Made by a program: the position numbers and the translations under genes. 12,490 bases of DNA. It comes from Duncaniella sp. (lineage in GTDB: Bacteria > Bacteroidota > Bacteroidia > Bacteroidales > Muribaculaceae). The notes beneath the pieces are model-generated. The model was given only the letters and a program-made list of their open reading frames with translations, ran no database searches and had not been told where the DNA came from. This document shows, in pieces, positions 7,861-12,490 of the stretch. The DNA lies in NCBI GenBank assembly GCA_029052375.1, contig JAIDJD010000169.1, positions 1 through 12,490 on the forward strand. Direction: 5' to 3'. Numbering within the stretch: the first letter of the stretch is position 1; each line of letters opens with the position of its first letter.

Positions 7861-8172
7861 TTAGTGCTTGAGCTCGGTGGCGTCCTCGACGTCGATCTCC
7901 TTGCACACGCGGTAAAAGTTGATGATGATGGCTATTGCCAGTGCGGTCTCGGCGGCGGCTATGGCTATGCCGAAGAGGGTGAATATCCACCCCTCGGACG
8001 AGCCGGGGAAGAGGTAGCGGTTGAAGACCACGAAGTTGATGTCCACGGCGTTGAGCATGAGCTCGAGCGAGATGAGCATCGCTATCATGTTGCGGCGGGT
8101 GAGAAACCCGTAGATGCCGCAGCAGAACATCACGAGGGCCGGGATGAGATACCAGATCATTGTTATATCCAT
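7861..8172 (-). CDS. nuoK: NADH-quinone oxidoreductase subunit K
   Basis: A small membrane subunit of complex I (homologous to mitochondrial ND4L and to MrpC) lying between NuoJ and NuoN. It has 103 residues, the family norm, with three helices. Both conserved membrane glutamates of the proton path are present: E37 (ISLELMLNAV) and E75 (AAAETALAIAI), matching E. coli E36 and E72. The C-terminal end (CKEIDVEDATELKH) is hydrophilic. The ATG at 8172 follows the nuoJ stop by 22 bp; nuoL begins 28 bp downstream. The gene contains no TTA, CTA or TCA codon. Confidence 0.97.
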   Translation of the reverse strand: MDITMIWYLIPALVMFCCGIYGFLTRRNMIAMLISLELMLNAVDINFVVFNRYLFPGSSEGWIFTLFGIAIAAAETALAIAIIINFYRVCKEIDVEDATELKH

Positions 8173-8194
8173 TGTGTCTTGCTCTGTGTTGTGT

Positions 8195-8710
8195 TTAGCG
8201 TTTGCGTGCGACGACCACGCCGCCGATGATGCAGGCCAGGAGCAGGATGCTGACGGCCTCGAAGGGGAGGAGATACTGGCCGTAGCCTGTGCCGAGGAGG
8301 CTGAGTCCTATCTCGTGCATCGTGGGGTTGGACATGGGGACGAGCGATGTGCAGAGGTCTGCGCCGCGCGAGAGCAGGGCCCATCCGCCTGCGAGGGCGG
8401 CGGCGGCGGCTCCGCAGAGTCCCATTATCTGTTTGCCCGAGGCGAGGCGCGAGCCGTTGTCGCCGGGGCGTGTGGTGAGGAGGATTGAGAAGACGAACAG
8501 CACCACTATGCCTCCGGCATAGACGGCTATCTGCACTGTGCCGAGAAACTCGTAGTCGAGCTTGAAGTAGAGCGCGGCTGTGGCGAAGAGCACAAAGAGC
8601 AGGTAGGTGGCCGCGCGCAGTATCTTGCGCGTGGTGACGGTCAGTACCGAGAAGATGACAATCGCCAGGGCGATTATCCAGTAAACAATTGTACTTCCTA
8701 CTGATTCCAT
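8195..8710 (-). CDS. nuoJ: NADH-quinone oxidoreductase subunit J
   Basis: Membrane subunit of complex I (ND6 homologue), whose TM3 helix can switch between pi-bulge and alpha forms and so links quinone reduction to pumping. It has 171 residues with about five helices. The signature TM3 segment TVQIAVYAGGIVVLFVFSIL is at 58-77, with the conserved Y64 and glycines 66-67. An Ala/Gly-rich fourth helix (about 98-113) and a C-terminal helix ending VVVARKR follow. Start ATG at 8710, 30 bp after nuoI; 22 bp before nuoK. Confidence 0.96.
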   Translation of the reverse strand: MESVGSTIVYWIIALAIVIFSVLTVTTRKILRAATYLLFVLFATAALYFKLDYEFLGTVQIAVYAGGIVVLFVFSILLTTRPGDNGSRLASGKQIMGLCGAAAAALAGGWALLSRGADLCTSLVPMSNPTMHEIGLSLLGTGYGQYLLPFEAVSILLLACIIGGVVVARKR

Positions 8711-8740
8711 ATTGTGTTTTGGGGTGATGGTTATCGGGGT

Positions 8741-9445
8741 TTACTTGGCGCCGGAGGCCTTCTCGGCCTTGGCTTTGAGCACGGCCAGGAGCTTGGCCTT
8801 CTTTTCGGGGTCGCCGGCCACCTTCTCGAGGGCCGCGCGTCCCTTCTCGTCTATCTCGAATCCGTAGTCCTCCTCGGCGGGCTTGGCCTCGGCTGTCTTT
8901 CTGGCCTCGGCGGCCTTGCGTGCGGCCTCGAGCTTGGCGGCTTTCTCGGCCTCGAACCTGGCTATCTGCTCGGGGGTGGGCTTGGGCTCCTCCTGCTCGG
9001 GCAGGTAGTTGAGCTGCTTGACCAGCTTGGAGCGGGTGAAGACGGCCTGCTCGAAGTCGTTGCTGAACTCAAGGGCGTCCGTGGGACAGTTGACCACGCA
9101 GAGCTGGCAGAAGGTGCAGCTGCCGAGGTCGTAGATATACTTGTCGAGCTTCTTCTTTTTCTTTCCGTCCCAGGTCTCCACGGTCTTGCCCTGGAGGGTG
9201 ATGGTGTGGTTGGGGCAGACGCGTTCGCAGGTACCGCACACGATGCATTTGTGGCGACCCTGGTCGTCGTACTTGAGCTTGAGTATGGCTCTGAAACGGT
9301 CTGCCACGGGGAGGTTGTCGCGGTTGTCGGGATACTCTTCGGTAATCTTTGGGGTGACAAATTCTTTTCCGGTGACGGCCATGCCCTTTACCAGGGTGGC
9401 AAATCCGGAGCCGAGATTTGAGAAGTATTCTTTTACACTACCCAT
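8741..9445 (-). CDS. nuoI: NADH-quinone oxidoreductase subunit I, with C-terminal extension
   Basis: Peripheral-arm subunit that holds two [4Fe-4S] clusters (N6a and N6b) and passes electrons toward NuoB and the quinone. Both ligand sets are complete: C67, C70, C73 with C120, and C110, C113, C116 with C77 (CIVCGTCERVCP and CTFCQLCVVNCP). The core ends near residue 150. A Lys/Glu/Ala-rich tail of about 80 residues follows (151-234), predicted helical and possibly coiled coil, so the protein is 234 residues against 180 in E. coli. A five-lysine run (95-99) lies between the cluster motifs. ATG at 9445, 42 bp after atpG; nuoJ follows after 30 bp. Unusually, atpG and not nuoH is the gene upstream. 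The only TTA/CTA/TCA codon is S9. Bacteroidota complex I is generally reported to lack NuoEFG, so its electron donor may be ferredoxin or flavodoxin; this window cannot test that. Confidence 0.96.
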   Translation of the reverse strand: MGSVKEYFSNLGSGFATLVKGMAVTGKEFVTPKITEEYPDNRDNLPVADRFRAILKLKYDDQGRHKCIVCGTCERVCPNHTITLQGKTVETWDGKKKKKLDKYIYDLGSCTFCQLCVVNCPTDALEFSNDFEQAVFTRSKLVKQLNYLPEQEEPKPTPEQIARFEAEKAAKLEAARKAAEARKTAEAKPAEEDYGFEIDEKGRAALEKVAGDPEKKAKLLAVLKAKAEKASGAK

Positions 9446-9487
9446 TGTCTGTCTGTTGGAGGAATTGTGGGGTTTATTAACAGAGTG

Positions 9488-10372
9488 TTAGTTGTTCACC
9501 TGGCCGCCGAGGATGTCGAGCAGCTCGTTGGTGATGCCTTGCTGGCGCAGTTTGTTGAATTCGATCTGCAGCTCTTCAAGGAGGTTCTTGGCGTTGTCGT
9601 TGGCGCTCTGCATGGCCATGATGCGGGCGGCCTGTTCGGAAGCTCGGTTTTCGGTGAAGACTTCCTGGAGCGTGGACTGCAGGGCCATGGGGACCACCGA
9701 GCGGAAGATGGTCTCTGCGTCGGGCTCGAAGATGCAGGGGCGGCAGGCGTTGCTGTCGGCCTTGCCGCAGAGGGCCTCGGAGTCGACGGGGAGGTAGGCG
9801 TCGGAGCGCAGGCGCTGGCGCGAGACGCTCTGGAAGTTCATGTACATGAGCTCCACGCGGTCTGCGCCGCCCTCGAGGAAGAGGTCGCGCAGGGCGGCGC
9901 CGAAGGCGCGCACCTGCTGGCCGTCCGACTTGGAGCTGACCCCCTCGGCGGGCTCGGAGGTCACACCGGCCATCTTCAGCTTGGCACAGGCGGCCGTGAG
10001 CTTGCGCCCCACCGGGATGACCGTGACGGGGAGGGTCTCGCCGTAGGTCTGCCTGAGCTCGGCTATGCGGGCCAGGAGCCCTTTGAAGATGTTGATGTTG
10101 TATCCGCCGCAGAGGCCGTCGTCCGACCCGAACACCACTATGGCGGCCCTGCGCACCTCGCGCACCTCGGTCAGGGGCGAGGTGAAGCGGGCATCGGCGC
10201 TGAGCAGGTTGCCTATGATGCTCTCTATCTGGCGGCGGAAGGGGAGCAGGCGCTTGAGGTCTGCCTCGGCGCGGTGCATCTTGGCCGAGGAGATCATCTT
10301 CATGGCGCCTGTGATCTTCTCGCTCGAGGCCACGGAGCCTATGCGTCCTTTGAGTTCGCGTAATGTTGCCAT
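9488..10372 (-). CDS. atpG: F1F0 ATP synthase subunit gamma
   Basis: The central rotating shaft of the F1 motor. It has 294 residues (E. coli 287). The N-terminal coiled-coil helix begins MATLRELKGRIGSVASSEKI and includes the ITGAMKMISSAKM motif (20-32). The Rossmann-like middle holds GSDDGLCGGYN (82-92). The C-terminal helix has ASEQAARIMAMQSANDNA (244-261) and ends LRQQGITNELLDILGG, the usual end of gamma. The two helices form the shaft. An unusual CRPC (210-213) lies in the middle domain. The ATG at 10372 is 34 bp after atpA. In Bacteroides, from memory, atpG is the last atp gene; here nuoI follows after only 42 bp. L4 is the only TTA/CTA/TCA codon. Confidence 0.97.
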   Translation of the reverse strand: MATLRELKGRIGSVASSEKITGAMKMISSAKMHRAEADLKRLLPFRRQIESIIGNLLSADARFTSPLTEVREVRRAAIVVFGSDDGLCGGYNINIFKGLLARIAELRQTYGETLPVTVIPVGRKLTAACAKLKMAGVTSEPAEGVSSKSDGQQVRAFGAALRDLFLEGGADRVELMYMNFQSVSRQRLRSDAYLPVDSEALCGKADSNACRPCIFEPDAETIFRSVVPMALQSTLQEVFTENRASEQAARIMAMQSANDNAKNLLEELQIEFNKLRQQGITNELLDILGGQVNN

Positions 10373-10406
10373 CTGTGCGTTCTGGGTTGGGGGTGGATGT
10401 GATGGT

Positions 10407-11970
<1,564 letters not shown>

Positions 11971-11978
<8 letters not shown>

Positions 11979-12490
11979 TGGTAGGGAGGTTGGGGGTGAA
12001 ATGGATTTTTTGGGGGATTGGATGGTGGTGGCATTTGTTGAGGAGGGTCTGTCTCATCTGCTTGAGCTCTGCGGCTATGGATGCGTCGAGCTTCTCGTTG
12101 TCGATAGAGACGGTGAATCCCCCTATGAGGTCGGGGTCGACGGCCTTGTTGTATTCCATCGTGGCCTCCCCGAGATGTTTCTGTATCAGGGCCTTGAGCC
12201 TCTGCTCCTCGGCCGCGTCCAGCGGAGCGGCCGAGGTGACAGTGACCAGGCGTATGTTGTGGCGCCGGCGGTACAGCTTCGTGTATGCGAGGGCTATGTC
12301 GCGTACGGCGTCGATCCTTCCGTTCTCCACCAGCAGGTCGACGAACCTCTTCCATACGGCGTCTCCCTTTGCTTCGGGGCCGGCGGCCGTTTCGAGTAGC
12401 TTTGTCTTGTCTGCGGCGGAGACAAACGGGTTGCTCATCGCTTTTGAGAGCCCGGGCTCTGCCTTGAAGGCTTCGGCGAGGGTCTGTGCG
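11971..12490 (-). CDS. atpH: F1F0 ATP synthase subunit delta, N-terminus beyond window
   Basis: Peripheral-stalk subunit that ties F1 alpha to the b-subunit stator. The frame runs to the window edge; 172 residues are visible and about 30 are probably missing at the N-terminus. An internal ATG (12438) is not the start: the frame continues upstream with AQTLAEAFKAEPGLSKAMSN, which matches delta sequences. Recognisable parts are the N-domain end (NPFVSAADKTKLLETA), RFVDLLVENGR, the C-domain VTSAAPLDAAEEQRLKALI and GGFTVSIDNEKLDASIAAEL. Delta usually ends near this last motif, but here about 20 residues follow (KCHHHPIPQKIHFTP and on), Pro/His-rich and unlike the family. This tail creates the 8-bp overlap with atpA. 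Position before atpA is the standard order. Confidence 0.93.

Noticed and set aside
2788..7871. Long plus-strand open frames of about 490-620 codons opposite nuoN, nuoM and nuoL
   Set aside because: They lie exactly codon-on-codon against well-recognised genes, have Asp/Glu/His/Gly-rich sequences without family features, and are open only because the sense genes avoid TTA, CTA and TCA codons.
12436..12438. ATG at 12438 as the start of atpH
   Set aside because: The frame continues upstream to the window edge with delta-like sequence, so this is an internal methionine.

Overview
This is a GC-rich stretch in which every gene I can support lies on the minus strand, so it is transcribed from high to low coordinates. 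Three things point to a member of the order Bacteroidales, phylum Bacteroidota. The ATP synthase and complex I proteins have Bacteroidota-like sequence features. Start codons lack Shine-Dalgarno sequences. The last gene encodes a lipoprotein resembling the DUF4493 family, with acidic residues directly after the lipid cysteine. The GC content is high for that order. I do not name a genus.

In transcription order the window holds: the end of atpH (F1 delta, cut by the window edge), atpA (alpha), atpG (gamma), nuoI, nuoJ, nuoK, nuoL, nuoM, nuoN, then after a 123-bp gap murI (glutamate racemase), and a predicted surface lipoprotein whose 3' end runs off the window. From atpH to nuoN the spacings are -8, 34, 42, 30, 22, 28, 47 and 18 bp, which looks like one transcription unit. 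The widest gap (2728-2850) contains a perfect 13-bp inverted repeat. No stretch longer than about 125 bp is without a gene. I see no RNA gene, CRISPR array, transposase or att site.

The locus joins the two halves of oxidative energy conservation. The nuoI-N products form the ferredoxin-like arm and most of the proton-pumping membrane arm of complex I. The ATP synthase subunits use the resulting proton gradient. The nuo genes begin at nuoI, straight after atpG, so nuoA, nuoB, nuoC/D and nuoH, which normally precede nuoI, are missing from this position.

This is mainly a housekeeping window and I found no clear new defence or mobile system. Points worth a second look are the atp-nuo junction, loss of the conserved TM7 lysine in NuoM, a charged C-terminal extension on NuoI, a G-quadruplex-type tract at the window edge inside the lipoprotein gene, the inverted repeat before murI, and a sharp avoidance of TTA/CTA/TCA codons except near gene starts.
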